A stretch of DNA of 64,000 nucleotides, taken from contig CAKQYA010000002.1 of assembly GCA_934293005.1 (NCBI GenBank), positions 1 through 64,000 of the forward strand, read 5' to 3'. The translations under genes and the position numbers were made by a program. Under the pieces are notes generated by a model. It saw nothing but the letters and a program-made list of their open reading frames with translations, was not told the origin of the DNA and ran no database searches. The stretch is from an uncultured Bacteroidaceae bacterium (GTDB lineage Bacteria > Bacteroidota > Bacteroidia > Bacteroidales > Bacteroidaceae). Each line of letters opens with the position of its first letter. Positions within the stretch are counted from its first letter, which is position 1. Below, in pieces: positions 16,503-25,656 of the stretch.

Positions 16503-17414
16503 TCAGGCTTCAAGTTGGCCAATGATCTCGCTTGCAGACTTGCATCCATGCGCGTCGAGCCATTGGCTGATGCCGTTTGCCACCTTGACTGTCACAGCCG
16601 GGTCGATGAAGTTGGCTGTGCCTATCTCTATTGCCGAAGCTCCAGCAAGCATGAATTCGATGGCATCATGCGCATTCATTATGCCTCCAAGACCTATGAC
16701 TGGTATGCTAACGGCTTTCGCCACCTGCCATACACAGCGGACAGCTACAGGCTTGACAGCTGGGCCAGACATACCTCCTGTGGCAATGCTGAGCACAGGC
16801 TTACGCTTCTCTATGTCTATAACCATGCCCATGAGTGTGTTTATGAGCGACACGGCATCGGCTCCTGCATCTTCCACAACTTTGGCTATGTCTGCAATAG
16901 AAGTCACATTAGGCGAAAGTTTGACAATAAGCGTCTTATGGTATGCTTTACGAACTGCTTTGACAACAGCTGACGCTCCCTCAGGAGTGACGCCAAACGC
17001 CATGCCTCCTTGCTTCACGTTTGGGCAGGATATGTTGAGCTCGATGGCTGGGATGCGGTCGAGCGCATCAATGCGCGAAGCGCACTCAGCATAATCTTCA
17101 GGACATGAGCCGCTGACATTTACAATCATATTGGTGTTTATATCTTTTATTTCAGGATATATATGATCGCAGAAATAGTCTACCCCCTTATTTTGCAGGC
17201 CGACGCAGTTGAGCATTCCGCTTGCTGTCTCCACCATACGAGGATAGTCATTGCCCTCGCGAGAATGGAGTGTGGTACCTTTGACGATTATTCCTCCTAT
17301 ATCTTCAAGATTAACGAAGTCGGCAAACTCGATTCCGTAACCGAATGTGCCAGAAGCCGTCATTACTGGGTTCTTCATGGTGAGAGACCCTATATGTGTT
17401 GTTAAATCTGCCAT
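16503..17414 (-). CDS. pyrD: Dihydroorotate dehydrogenase, class 1B catalytic subunit
   Basis: A 303-residue FMN enzyme that oxidises dihydroorotate to orotate in pyrimidine synthesis. The catalytic base is Cys130 in NISCPNVKQGG, the class 1 hallmark. Phosphate-binding glycines of the TIM barrel (GLGGIMNAHDA, IEIGTANF) are seen near the C-terminus. Pairing with pyrK, 56 bases upstream in the same direction, makes this class 1B, which passes electrons to NAD+ through the PyrK flavin and iron-sulfur cluster. Length is normal and the enzyme is cytoplasmic. Confidence 0.95.
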   Translation of the reverse strand: MADLTTHIGSLTMKNPVMTASGTFGYGIEFADFVNLEDIGGIIVKGTTLHSREGNDYPRMVETASGMLNCVGLQNKGVDYFCDHIYPEIKDINTNMIVNVSGSCPEDYAECASRIDALDRIPAIELNISCPNVKQGGMAFGVTPEGASAVVKAVRKAYHKTLIVKLSPNVTSIADIAKVVEDAGADAVSLINTLMGMVIDIEKRKPVLSIATGGMSGPAVKPVAVRCVWQVAKAVSIPVIGLGGIMNAHDAIEFMLAGASAIEIGTANFIDPAVTVKVANGISQWLDAHGCKSASEIIGQLEA

Positions 17415-17470
17415 AATAAATGTGTTAGATAATCTGATTACTATCGTTGGTTATGCATTAAACCTTTCAA

Positions 17471-18247
17471 TTAGATATTCCAAGTTAAGTCGTTGATATT
17501 GAACACAGGGCCTTCCTTACAAACGCACACATTGCCCTTCACAGTCTTTTCCACACAACATAAGCATGCTCCCAGGCCGCAAGCCATCATGTTCTCAAGC
17601 GACACTTCGCATGGAGTGGACGTTTGCTTGGCATAGCGAGCCAAACTTACCATCATCGGTTTGGGACCGCACACAGATATACGATCAAACGTCTGCTGGG
17701 CGAGAACAGAATGCTGTGTGACAAAACCGCGTTCACCTACAGAACCATCCTCTGTGGTGATATATACCGGAGCCACCGCACGGAACATGTCTAACTCAAG
17801 CAAATCGCTTGCGCTGCGAGCTCCAAGAAGAAAGACGGGCTGCGCACCGTTCTCTTTAAGATATTTGCCATATTCAAGCAATGGAGCCACACCTACGCCG
17901 CCTCCTGAGAGCAGCACTTTCTCTCCCTGTTTCTGCACGGGCGAAAAGCCGTTGCCAAGAGGGAACACAAGGTTAAGGCAGTCACCTGGCTTAAGAGTGG
18001 CAAGTTGACGTGTGCCGTCACCAGCTTTCTTCACAAGCAGCCAAAGCTGATTGTTCTCACGATCCACGTAATTGATAGATATAGGGCGTCGCAAGAAAGT
18101 GCTTGGACTGCCTTCGACCTTCACTTCCACAAACTGTCCTGGATGAACATGTGGCAGAGGCTCCGAATCGGTAAGTTTGAGCAGCACATACAACTCATGC
18201 GGATATTCCACAGCTGCCACTTTCAAATCTTTGATGTATTTCTTCAT
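17471..18247 (-). CDS. pyrK: Dihydroorotate dehydrogenase electron-transfer subunit
   Basis: A 258-residue ferredoxin-reductase-like protein. The FAD motif RRPISI (53-58) and the pyridine-nucleotide loop GGGVGVAP are present. The C-terminal [2Fe-2S] site shows cysteines at 223, 228, 231 and 243 with the spacing C-x4-C-x2-C-x11-C typical of PyrK. It takes electrons from PyrD and passes them to NAD+. The pair pyrK-pyrD is ordered as in many Bacteroidota. No TAnnTTTG box was found in the 114 bases upstream, so its promoter is unassigned. Confidence 0.95.
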   Translation of the reverse strand: MKKYIKDLKVAAVEYPHELYVLLKLTDSEPLPHVHPGQFVEVKVEGSPSTFLRRPISINYVDRENNQLWLLVKKAGDGTRQLATLKPGDCLNLVFPLGNGFSPVQKQGEKVLLSGGGVGVAPLLEYGKYLKENGAQPVFLLGARSASDLLELDMFRAVAPVYITTEDGSVGERGFVTQHSVLAQQTFDRISVCGPKPMMVSLARYAKQTSTPCEVSLENMMACGLGACLCCVEKTVKGNVCVCKEGPVFNINDLTWNI

Positions 18248-18361
18248 GATGTTATATTTATATATTTAATTTGCAACATATTAAATCGAGGTAAAAACAA
18301 ACAAGAGATACATGATCGCTAAAGCCCCTACCTCAATATAGCCATGCATTATATCAATTCG

Positions 18362-19345
18362 CTAAAGTCCCCAAGCCGCTGGATTACACTTGCTCTCTAC
18401 AGCCTTTTCCGTTTTATCATCAAGTTGGTAAAAGAAGTCGAGCCCGGTGATCTTTTCCACATCGTCTACTGTAACTGCATAATCGCGCATGTCGCCATTG
18501 CACTTGTCGTTAGGATATACGAAACCTATGGCCTGTGTCTGTCTACCTATATAAAGAATCACTTTGAAGAAACGGTCTGGAACCGACACCTTGGCTCCTT
18601 TGCGGCCAATTGTCTTAGATTGCTTTTTATCGAAAATAGGTCCACAGCATATATAAAGGTCACCATAGTCTTTAACCCATGAGCGGCAGAACTCTTCAAG
18701 CTCTTTCCAGCCCCCAGCATTAAGGGAGTGTGACTGCGGACAAATGTTAGTCATGAAAAATGACTCTCGCATCACATCGTCATTGTTCTTATTGTCGGCA
18801 GCTGGACACATGTGCCCACGATCATATCCTGAGCGGGAATAGTCTTCGGGAGTGACACGCTTCCTATCTGCAATAGCATTGTCTGGCAAAAATCTATCAA
18901 AACGTGATGCAGGGCCATCAATGCGTTCTGGCGTCAACTTCCAGCAGACATATGTAGGGCAAAGCCTAACCAAATTATATGATGCAATATATTGCTGCTT
19001 GAAGATGAGCACTTCATTGCGATCGTTTATCTCAGCTGGTTGTTCCAAATTCTCATATGCCTTGCGCGACACACCTTCATCAGGGGCGTCAGTAACATTG
19101 AGTTCTGCTTCCAAAGCTTCTCTGGCAGCCTTGGCGTCTTCCGCTTTAAAAGCTGCATTGCGGTCGCTGCTCTGCGACGAAACGTTTGCAGTCGATTCTG
19201 ATGGCAAGGCATCTTTGCCCGACAGGTAAGGCCACACATAGTTGAGTCCTATGGCTACCGCGATAATGGCAAGACATTTAACAATTATGCTCTTCTTCGA
19301 TTTTCCCATGGGACCATCTCCCTTTACAGAAGTTCGTTTTGTCAT
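18362..19345 (-). CDS. Membrane-anchored NUC1-type DNA/RNA endonuclease
   Basis: A 327-residue member of the beta-beta-alpha-metal (NUC1/EndoG) non-specific nucleases. The catalytic motif DRGH is at 175-178 with His178 as general base, and TNICPQ at 199-204 supplies the metal-binding asparagine region. A basic N-terminus and a hydrophobic segment at about 20-40 form a signal anchor, so the nuclease domain should face the periplasm or be exported. Residues 45-110 are a charged Ala/Glu-rich linker. It may scavenge external nucleic acid; this is inference. The promoter is probably the TAAATTTG at 19395-19402. Confidence 0.9.
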   Translation of the reverse strand: MTKRTSVKGDGPMGKSKKSIIVKCLAIIAVAIGLNYVWPYLSGKDALPSESTANVSSQSSDRNAAFKAEDAKAAREALEAELNVTDAPDEGVSRKAYENLEQPAEINDRNEVLIFKQQYIASYNLVRLCPTYVCWKLTPERIDGPASRFDRFLPDNAIADRKRVTPEDYSRSGYDRGHMCPAADNKNNDDVMRESFFMTNICPQSHSLNAGGWKELEEFCRSWVKDYGDLYICCGPIFDKKQSKTIGRKGAKVSVPDRFFKVILYIGRQTQAIGFVYPNDKCNGDMRDYAVTVDDVEKITGLDFFYQLDDKTEKAVESKCNPAAWGL

Positions 19346-19394
19346 TTTTTATGTGAATTATTTGTTATGAATAGTTTTTTCTTCATTTAAAGTG

Positions 19395-19402
19395 CAAATT
19401 TA
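19395..19402 (-). promoter_or_regulatory. -7 box TAAATTTG of the NUC1 gene
   Basis: Minus-strand consensus match about 50 bases upstream of the nuclease start codon. Confidence 0.55.
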
Positions 19403-19446
19403 AGAAATATTTAACGACACTTTACCGTCAGAAGAAAAAAAAATGC

Positions 19447-19454
19447 TACCTTTG
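19447..19454 (+). promoter_or_regulatory. -7 box TACCTTTG of the tRNA-Thr gene
   Basis: Consensus match 46 bases before the tRNA 5' end. Confidence 0.6.
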
Positions 19455-19499
19455 CATCGGTTTTAACAAAAAGCATCCGTTTTCACGGTCTTTGACGCT

Positions 19500-19572
<73 letters not shown>

Positions 19573-19787
19573 CAGACGTTCAAAGACTGTTGTTTTTTAT
19601 AAACGAAAGGCTACACCACGAACCTCTGGCTTTATGCAAACACACCGCCTTTTATATGCACCCATTCACTTTCTGGCGTCAAGCTCTACCATGACACCGC
19701 TACATGCCGACTGCAGCATTCACACATCCTGACGGATTATGCATTGGGGTCACTTTAAACAATAATCATCAAATCCACACCATCCTC

Positions 19788-20093
19788 ATGTTTATTTACA
19801 ACACAACATTCCAAGTAAGCGCAGCCGACGCTGAGCACCTTGCAGTTTATCTACATGAAAAGTACATTCCAGAAGCTACAAAATCAGGCATCATGAAAAA
19901 TGCCAGAATGAGCCGTGTGCTATCACATCGAGATGAACAGTCGGAATGTTTCTCGGTGCAGTTTGAGGTGGAAAGCATGGCACAGTTGCACCAATGGTAT
20001 GCGGGTACTGCAGTAAAGATGAATGACGAGCTGCTTAAAATGTTCAACAACAACGTGGTAGGTTTCCCCACCATGCTTGAAGTCATTGAATAA
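19788..20093 (+). CDS. DUF4286 family protein
   Basis: A 101-residue protein beginning MFIYNTTFQVSA, the usual start of DUF4286, a Bacteroidota family resembling small ferredoxin-like alpha/beta proteins. No enzymatic motif is visible. The start at 19788 fits the family; the frame continues upstream but without conserved residues. It precedes ruvC by 114 bases in the same direction, a neighbourhood often seen in this phylum. Function unknown. Confidence 0.82.
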   Translation: MFIYNTTFQVSAADAEHLAVYLHEKYIPEATKSGIMKNARMSRVLSHRDEQSECFSVQFEVESMAQLHQWYAGTAVKMNDELLKMFNNNVVGFPTMLEVIE

Positions 20094-20207
20094 AATCACG
20101 CTTAAAAGACAACTGGCCATTCAAGCATGCTATAATCGAAGCATATATATTTATATTACGACCTGAATAAAGCTTGAGTCACCATAACACACAACACAGC
20201 AGCAATC

Positions 20208-20783
20208 ATGGCAAGAACAACAAACAACATGGAAAGAATAATTCTCGGCGTAGACCCCGGCACAAACGTGATGGGATATGGCGTGTTGCGTGTGGTGGGC
20301 AACAAAGCCGAACTGCTTGCAATGGGCGTGATAGAACTCAAGAAATACGAAAGCCACTACCTAAGACTTGGACGCATCTACGAGCGCATCACAAGCATCA
20401 TCGACTCGTTCAAACCTGATGAAATGGCCATAGAAGCCCCATTTTACGGCAAGAATGTGCAATCGATGCTGAAACTGGGACGTGCTCAGGGGGTGGCCAT
20501 CACAGCAGCCATCATGAGAGACATACCTATAACTGAATATGAGCCAAGAAAAATCAAAGTGGCCATCACCGGAAGCGGTTCGGCATCGAAAGAGCAAGTA
20601 GCTGGCATGCTGCAAAGAATGCTCAAAATACCTGGCGAGGACATGAACGTCCAGTTTGACGCAACCGATGCTTTAGGCGCAGCATATTGCCACTTCATAC
20701 AGATGGGAGTGCCAAAATCAGAGCACAAAATCAGTTCATGGAAAGATTTTGTGAAAAAAAACTCTGAAAAGGTGCACAATTAA
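20208..20783 (+). CDS. ruvC: Holliday junction resolvase RuvC
   Basis: A 191-residue RNase H-fold endonuclease that cuts Holliday junctions with RuvAB. Acidic metal ligands are all present: Asp16 (LGVDPGT), Glu76 (AIEAPFYG), and Asp151 and Asp154 (FDATDALGAA). The internal ATG at 20229 (MERIILG) is an equally plausible start and would bring the protein closer to the common length. It is cytoplasmic. The ruvA and ruvB genes are not in the window. Confidence 0.95.
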   Translation: MARTTNNMERIILGVDPGTNVMGYGVLRVVGNKAELLAMGVIELKKYESHYLRLGRIYERITSIIDSFKPDEMAIEAPFYGKNVQSMLKLGRAQGVAITAAIMRDIPITEYEPRKIKVAITGSGSASKEQVAGMLQRMLKIPGEDMNVQFDATDALGAAYCHFIQMGVPKSEHKISSWKDFVKKNSEKVHN

Positions 20784-20816
20784 CACTCTGTAGCCTTTAG
20801 TTAACAATATAATTTG

Positions 20817-20824
20817 TAACTTTG
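20817..20824 (+). promoter_or_regulatory. -7 box TAACTTTG of the DUF4199 gene
   Basis: Consensus match 86 bases before the DUF4199 start codon. Confidence 0.6.
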
Positions 20825-20909
20825 CACCATACAACAGGCATGTCGGGGTGATTACACATTGTTATTAGGCGTGTCTGCGACGACTTTTAACAAAAAACGT
20901 GATTCACTT

Positions 20910-21473
20910 ATGACTCCAGAAATCAGAAAAACAGTAAACCAATACGCAAGCGAGTATGGTTCATTCATCGGGCTTACATGGATAGCCATTTTTCTATGTT
21001 ACGCAGAAGGCATCAGCAGCAATAACATGGCGCTAACCGCAGCATGCATCATACCAGCAATCATATCATTCATTCTGCCGTTTATGCTTTCTTTGAGGAT
21101 AAACAAAAAACTTTTCGCCATAGGTGAACGAATGACCTATTGGCGCGCTTTTTCATTCTCTCTAATGATGTTCACCTTTGCAAGCCTCATGTCAGGAGTT
21201 GCAACATACGTTTACATTCAGTATATAAATGGCGGACGGCTTTTGGAAAGGCTGGCATCTATGCTCGCAGACCCTAATGTGGCTTTAGCATACAAACAGA
21301 TGGGGATGGGCAATCAACATAAAGAAATAATGTCGATGATTGGACAGCTCACACCTTGGGATTTCAGTCTGTCGATGTTTAGCAACGGCATGATGATTGG
21401 AATTGCAGCATCGCTGTTTCTCGCTTTATTCTCATCATTCGACCTTAGCAGGGTGGATAAAGAGTTGAGATGA
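20910..21473 (+). CDS. DUF4199 family membrane protein
   Basis: A 187-residue protein with four hydrophobic segments (about 19-32, 37-58, 78-101 and 153-173) and the DUF4199 pattern. The family is confined largely to Bacteroidota and has no known function. It is commonly found directly before a dolichol-phosphate-mannose-synthase-like glycosyltransferase, as here, so a link to lipid-carrier or envelope sugar metabolism is plausible. The start at 20910 gives MTPEIRKTV; the frame begins further upstream without conserved sequence. Confidence 0.82.
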   Translation: MTPEIRKTVNQYASEYGSFIGLTWIAIFLCYAEGISSNNMALTAACIIPAIISFILPFMLSLRINKKLFAIGERMTYWRAFSFSLMMFTFASLMSGVATYVYIQYINGGRLLERLASMLADPNVALAYKQMGMGNQHKEIMSMIGQLTPWDFSLSMFSNGMMIGIAASLFLALFSSFDLSRVDKELR

Positions 21474-21631
21474 GAATGGCCAAACGAACAGTTAAAAGTG
21501 TGTTTAAAAGAACAAACTGACATCACAAGAAAAAGTTATTTCCAAAACTGCCGAGAACAGAACTTGACATGCGCTTCGACACATTTTTGGAAAATCAATA
21601 TCAAATAAGCAATAAAAGACATAAAAAAGAT

Positions 21632-22591
21632 ATGGACATTTCAGTTGTTGTACCTCTATTTAACGAGGAAGAATCGATAGCAGAACTGCATTCATGGATA
21701 AAGAGAGTTATGGACGAGAACCATTTCACATATGAAGTGGTATTTGTCAACGATGGCAGTACAGACAAGTCGTGGGACGTAATAGAAGGTCTCTGCAAGG
21801 AATACCCAGAAGTGCATGGCATCAAATTTCGCAGAAACTATGGCAAGAGTCCTGCCTTATACCATGGATTCGAAAGGGCACAAGGCGACGTGGTCATCAC
21901 AATGGATGCAGACCTACAAGACAGTCCCGATGAGATCCCGAGCTTATACAAGATGATTAAGGAAGAGGGATACGACCTTGTGAGCGGTTTTAAGATGAAC
22001 CGACGACAAGGGGATCCTCTCTCAAAGACCATCCCTACGAAACTCTTCAACGCAACTACACGCATGGTGAGCGGCATACACAATCTGCACGATTTCAACT
22101 GCGGCCTTAAAGCTTACCGCAAAGACGTGGTAAAACACATTGAAGTGTATGGCGAGATGCACCGCTTTATCCCCTACCTCGCAAAAAACGCAGGTTTTTC
22201 TAAGATTGGCGAGAAACCCGTGCACCACCAAGCGCGCCAACATGGTGTGAGCAAGTTTATGGGATGGAACAGATTCGTCAATGGATACCTTGACTTGATA
22301 AGCCTATGGTTTATTGACAGTTTTGGAATGAAGCCGATGCACATGTTTGGATTCGTCGGCACACTCATGTTCATCATCGGCTTTGTGGCTGTGGTGTGCG
22401 TTGGTGCTGCGAAGTTGATAGACTTGAGCAACGGCACTCCCCATGCATTGGTTACTACCAGCCCATACTTCTACATATCTCTGACTATGATGATTCTTGG
22501 CACACAACTCTTTGTGGCAGGATTCCTTGGCGACCTCATCAGTCGCAACTCGCCAGAGAGAAACAAATATCAGGTTGAGAAGGAAATCTAA
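21632..22591 (+). CDS. Family 2 glycosyltransferase, DPM1/ArnC-like
   Basis: A 319-residue polyprenyl-phosphate glycosyltransferase. The GT-A domain fills residues 1-220 with VVVPLFNEEES, the donor-site VNDGSTD and the metal-binding DAD motif at 92-94 (MDADLQD). Two transmembrane segments near 238-262 and 277-300 anchor it to the inner membrane. It should move a sugar from a nucleotide donor to undecaprenyl phosphate, for later use in envelope glycans. The ATG at 21632 gives the conserved MDISVVVP start. It follows DUF4199 and probably shares its transcript. Confidence 0.92.
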   Translation: MDISVVVPLFNEEESIAELHSWIKRVMDENHFTYEVVFVNDGSTDKSWDVIEGLCKEYPEVHGIKFRRNYGKSPALYHGFERAQGDVVITMDADLQDSPDEIPSLYKMIKEEGYDLVSGFKMNRRQGDPLSKTIPTKLFNATTRMVSGIHNLHDFNCGLKAYRKDVVKHIEVYGEMHRFIPYLAKNAGFSKIGEKPVHHQARQHGVSKFMGWNRFVNGYLDLISLWFIDSFGMKPMHMFGFVGTLMFIIGFVAVVCVGAAKLIDLSNGTPHALVTTSPYFYISLTMMILGTQLFVAGFLGDLISRNSPERNKYQVEKEI

Positions 22592-22869
22592 ATGTGATAT
22601 ACGAGATGAAAGCTGAAACAATCCAAACTGAAGAATATCGAATTCACAGCTGAGGACACACAGCCCAACATAGGAAACAACAAAGCTCGACAACAGGCAC
22701 AACCGCCCAAGCAATAGAATGGCATTCAATAAAACAAAAAGCCAAACAAGACAACAAAAACTTCAAACAGAAGCGGTATAGTTTATGCTGTTGACAAGCG
22801 GTGGCACACAAACACGCCACTTACATCAACACTTATATCACAAATTAACACACAGATTCAAAGAGATTT
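22592..22869. other. Intergenic region before the DUF6452 gene
   Basis: A 278-base A/C-rich gap. I see no gene, -7 box or strong hairpin in it. Confidence 0.4.
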
Positions 22870-23505
22870 ATGCACATTATAATGATGATGGCCTCAAGAA
22901 AGAAACTCTGGCGCATAGCAAGTGTTGCAGCCATAACGACTGCAACTGCAGCCATGTGCGCTTGCTATTCCAACAACTGCCCACTGGACAATGCTGTATC
23001 ATGCCAATATGGCTTCTACGACTCTGAGGGCACAGCCATCACCTATGGAGACACTATAACTGTAAGCACTCTCATGCCTGGCACAAAGACTGTGTACATA
23101 TATCGCAAATTGGGCAACAAGACTGTCACTAAAGATTATAAGGACGTAGCCCTAATAGAACAAGGATATACAGAAAGTACGGCTGAACAAAGGAGAGACA
23201 CCGTGCTCATCAACAACGTATATAGAGCACAAAGCATATCACTCCCTATGAGCTACTACAGAAACATAGACACTCTTGTCGTAGCATATCACAGCATTTC
23301 TGTGAAAGATACCATATGGGTGGAGCACGAAGCATTTCCTTTTGTAGAACTGCCAGAATGTGGCACATACAGATTCCACACACTCAAAAAGATACGCTCA
23401 ACAGACGCAGCTATTGACCATATAGAAATCAGCAATCCAAATGTGAACTATGAGAGGCAAGAGAATGTGAAGATATATTTCAACGGCGTAGCTGAAGAAG
23501 AATGA
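22870..23505 (+). CDS. DUF6452 family lipoprotein-like protein
   Basis: A 211-residue exported protein. A basic start (ASRKKLWR) and a hydrophobic stretch lead to AAMCACYSNNC, where a cysteine near residue 32 is a plausible lipidation site. The rest is beta-rich. The features match DUF6452, which occurs paired with DUF6048 in Bacteroidota, as here. The ATGs at 22885-22891 are alternative starts closer to the signal. Its stop overlaps the first possible ATG of the next gene (ATGA), suggesting coupled translation. Function unknown. Confidence 0.75.
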   Translation: MHIIMMMASRKKLWRIASVAAITTATAAMCACYSNNCPLDNAVSCQYGFYDSEGTAITYGDTITVSTLMPGTKTVYIYRKLGNKTVTKDYKDVALIEQGYTESTAEQRRDTVLINNVYRAQSISLPMSYYRNIDTLVVAYHSISVKDTIWVEHEAFPFVELPECGTYRFHTLKKIRSTDAAIDHIEISNPNVNYERQENVKIYFNGVAEEE

Positions 23506-23540
23506 GACAGTTGAGGAATATTGAAATCGCACAAACAGAC

Positions 23541-24482
23541 ATGAAGCATAAAGGAACAAAGAAGAGATATTTAATCAGTCTTGCCACCATTGTGTTGGCT
23601 TGCGCAACTATGTCGGCACAAGAGGATACTCCCAACGCAGCCCTCATGCCTGGCGAGGCGCCACAACCAACCAAATATGTCGAGGTGAAGGAAGAGAAAC
23701 AGCAACTTGTTTTCTTTCAGGGATTCACGCTGTCTGGCGATGTGTATGGCCCTGCAGCTTATAGCCTGTCAGACTACGGATGGGTAGAAGGAGCGCTGAG
23801 ACTGAACCTGAAGAACACGTATTTCCCCATCGTGGAAGCAGGTTATGGCTCATGCGAAAAGTCAGAGTTTAACACAAGCGTCACATACAAGGCCAAAGCT
23901 CCATACGCGCGAGTTGGCTTAGATTTCAACTTGCTGAAAAACAAATTTCAAGACAACAGGTTATATGCAGGCTTTAGATACGGCCTGTCCAAGTTCAAAT
24001 ATGACATGTCGGGACCTGCTATTGACGACCCTATATGGGGCGGCAGCGAACCCTTCTCAATATCTGACATAGACTGCACAAGCCAATGGGGAGAAGTGGT
24101 ATTCGGCGTAGAAGTGAAGATGTACAAGAACTTCCACATGGGATGGCTGTTAAGATACAAGAGAGAACTCTCATCAACAAAGAGCGACAATGCAAAACCG
24201 GCCTGTATCCCTGGATATGGATACACTACAAACGCAAGTTGCTGGAGCGGGTCGTTCAATCTGATTTTCGACCTTAATTGGGGGAAAAAGAAAAACAAGC
24301 CAAAGAGCATCAGCATCTCCATCAAGGATATTGAGACGGAGAATGCCACAAAGCATGTTGATCACAATGACACAAAAGACGAGCACGATGCAAATGGCAG
24401 CATGAGCGACTCTGAAGATGGCAAAACTTTTGATTCAGAAGAAATCAAAGAAGATAAGCCTACGGTGAAATCCGCAAACTAA
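23541..24482 (+). CDS. DUF6048 family outer-membrane beta-barrel protein
   Basis: A 313-residue exported protein. The signal peptide is within MKHKGTKKRYLISLATIVLA and ends near MSAQ. Residues 60-260 alternate in the manner of an outer-membrane barrel (FFQGFTLSGDVYG, RVGLDFNLLKN, WLLRYKREL, SFNLIFDLNWG). The last 55 residues are a hydrophilic Asp/Glu/Lys tail, odd because most barrels end in an aromatic residue. It is paired with DUF6452; both probably act in the envelope. An ATG at 23502 overlapping the previous stop is possible but would put 13 residues before the signal. Confidence 0.75.
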   Translation: MKHKGTKKRYLISLATIVLACATMSAQEDTPNAALMPGEAPQPTKYVEVKEEKQQLVFFQGFTLSGDVYGPAAYSLSDYGWVEGALRLNLKNTYFPIVEAGYGSCEKSEFNTSVTYKAKAPYARVGLDFNLLKNKFQDNRLYAGFRYGLSKFKYDMSGPAIDDPIWGGSEPFSISDIDCTSQWGEVVFGVEVKMYKNFHMGWLLRYKRELSSTKSDNAKPACIPGYGYTTNASCWSGSFNLIFDLNWGKKKNKPKSISISIKDIETENATKHVDHNDTKDEHDANGSMSDSEDGKTFDSEEIKEDKPTVKSAN

Positions 24483-24500
24483 ATAAGGTTACTGTAAAAC

Positions 24501-25640
24501 ATGTCGAATAAAACTATGAAACAGGAAATGAACACAAACAAGGGGAACGCTTCCAAGAAAGCCAAATCTTTTGACCCGTATGCCCCACACAAGATAAAAT
24601 GGTGGGGATGGCCGCTGCTTATCCTCTTGATTGCAGGTACTGTCTATGTGTACCAGACAAGCCATGAAAGCAGCAACAAAAAAGATGCCACTGCAATGGA
24701 ATGGAATGCTAAAGATGTGATGAAGACAGAAGGCAAAGTGTTTGGCACGTTCTATCACATCACATACCAATCAGAACACGACCTGCAAAAAGGCATAGAC
24801 AGCACACTGGAATGTGTGGACCGCTCACTATCACCCTTCAACCCGAATTCGGTCATTACCTCCATCAACAATAACATTGACATGACGGCTGATTCCATGT
24901 TTACGGATGTGTTCACATTGGCCAAAACTGTATCTAAGGCCACAGACGGAGCATTCGACATCACGGTGGCGCCTTTGGTTAACCTTTGGGGATTCGGATT
25001 TAAAAATGCTGATAAAGTAACAGACATTAAACTTGACAGCATCATGCAAACGGTAGGATTTGACAAGGTCGACCTCATAGATGGCAAAGTGGTGAAGATG
25101 AACGCGAGCACTATGCTCGACTGCAGCGCCATAGCTAAAGGATATGGCGTGGATGCTGTGGGCCATTACTTGGAAAGCCACGGCATAAAGAATTATATGG
25201 TAGAAATTGGAGGCGAAGTGAGATTAAGAGGCACTAATCCTAAAGGGATGCTCTGGAAGATTGGCATCAACACTCCCAAAGATGATCCTACAGGACAAAA
25301 CAACGAAATAGAGAAAGTGCTTCAACTCACGCAAATGTCAATGGCGACGTCTGGCAACTACCGCAACTTCTACGAGAAAGATGGCAAGAAATGGGCGCAT
25401 ACCATAGACCCCCGCACAGGCAAACCCGTACAACACAACATTCTCTCATCAACAGTTTTGGCCCAAGACTGTGCCACAGCCGATGCTTATGCCACCGCAT
25501 TCATGGTGCTTGGGTTAGACAAGTCCAAGGAAGTGCTCAAAGCTCACAGAGAACTTATGGCTTTCTTCATATATGCAGGTCCGGATGGCGAGATGCATGA
25601 ATGGTGTTCAAAGAGTTTGGAATCGTTAATCGTTGAATGA
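24501..25640 (+). CDS. apbE: FAD:protein FMN transferase ApbE
   Basis: A 379-residue flavin transferase that attaches FMN to threonine residues of respiratory proteins such as RnfG or NqrC. Motifs visible include DGAFDITVAPLVNLWGFG, DCSAIAKGYGVD, EIGGEVRLRG and the late HTIDPRTGKPVQH, which are ApbE signatures. A transmembrane segment at about 34-52 (WPLLILLIAGTVYVY) makes it a periplasmic protein anchored in the inner membrane. It follows DUF6048 by 18 bases, so it is likely in the same operon. An ATG at 24516 is an alternative start. Confidence 0.93.
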   Translation: MSNKTMKQEMNTNKGNASKKAKSFDPYAPHKIKWWGWPLLILLIAGTVYVYQTSHESSNKKDATAMEWNAKDVMKTEGKVFGTFYHITYQSEHDLQKGIDSTLECVDRSLSPFNPNSVITSINNNIDMTADSMFTDVFTLAKTVSKATDGAFDITVAPLVNLWGFGFKNADKVTDIKLDSIMQTVGFDKVDLIDGKVVKMNASTMLDCSAIAKGYGVDAVGHYLESHGIKNYMVEIGGEVRLRGTNPKGMLWKIGINTPKDDPTGQNNEIEKVLQLTQMSMATSGNYRNFYEKDGKKWAHTIDPRTGKPVQHNILSSTVLAQDCATADAYATAFMVLGLDKSKEVLKAHRELMAFFIYAGPDGEMHEWCSKSLESLIVE

Positions 25641-25656
25641 TAAACATTTTAATATT

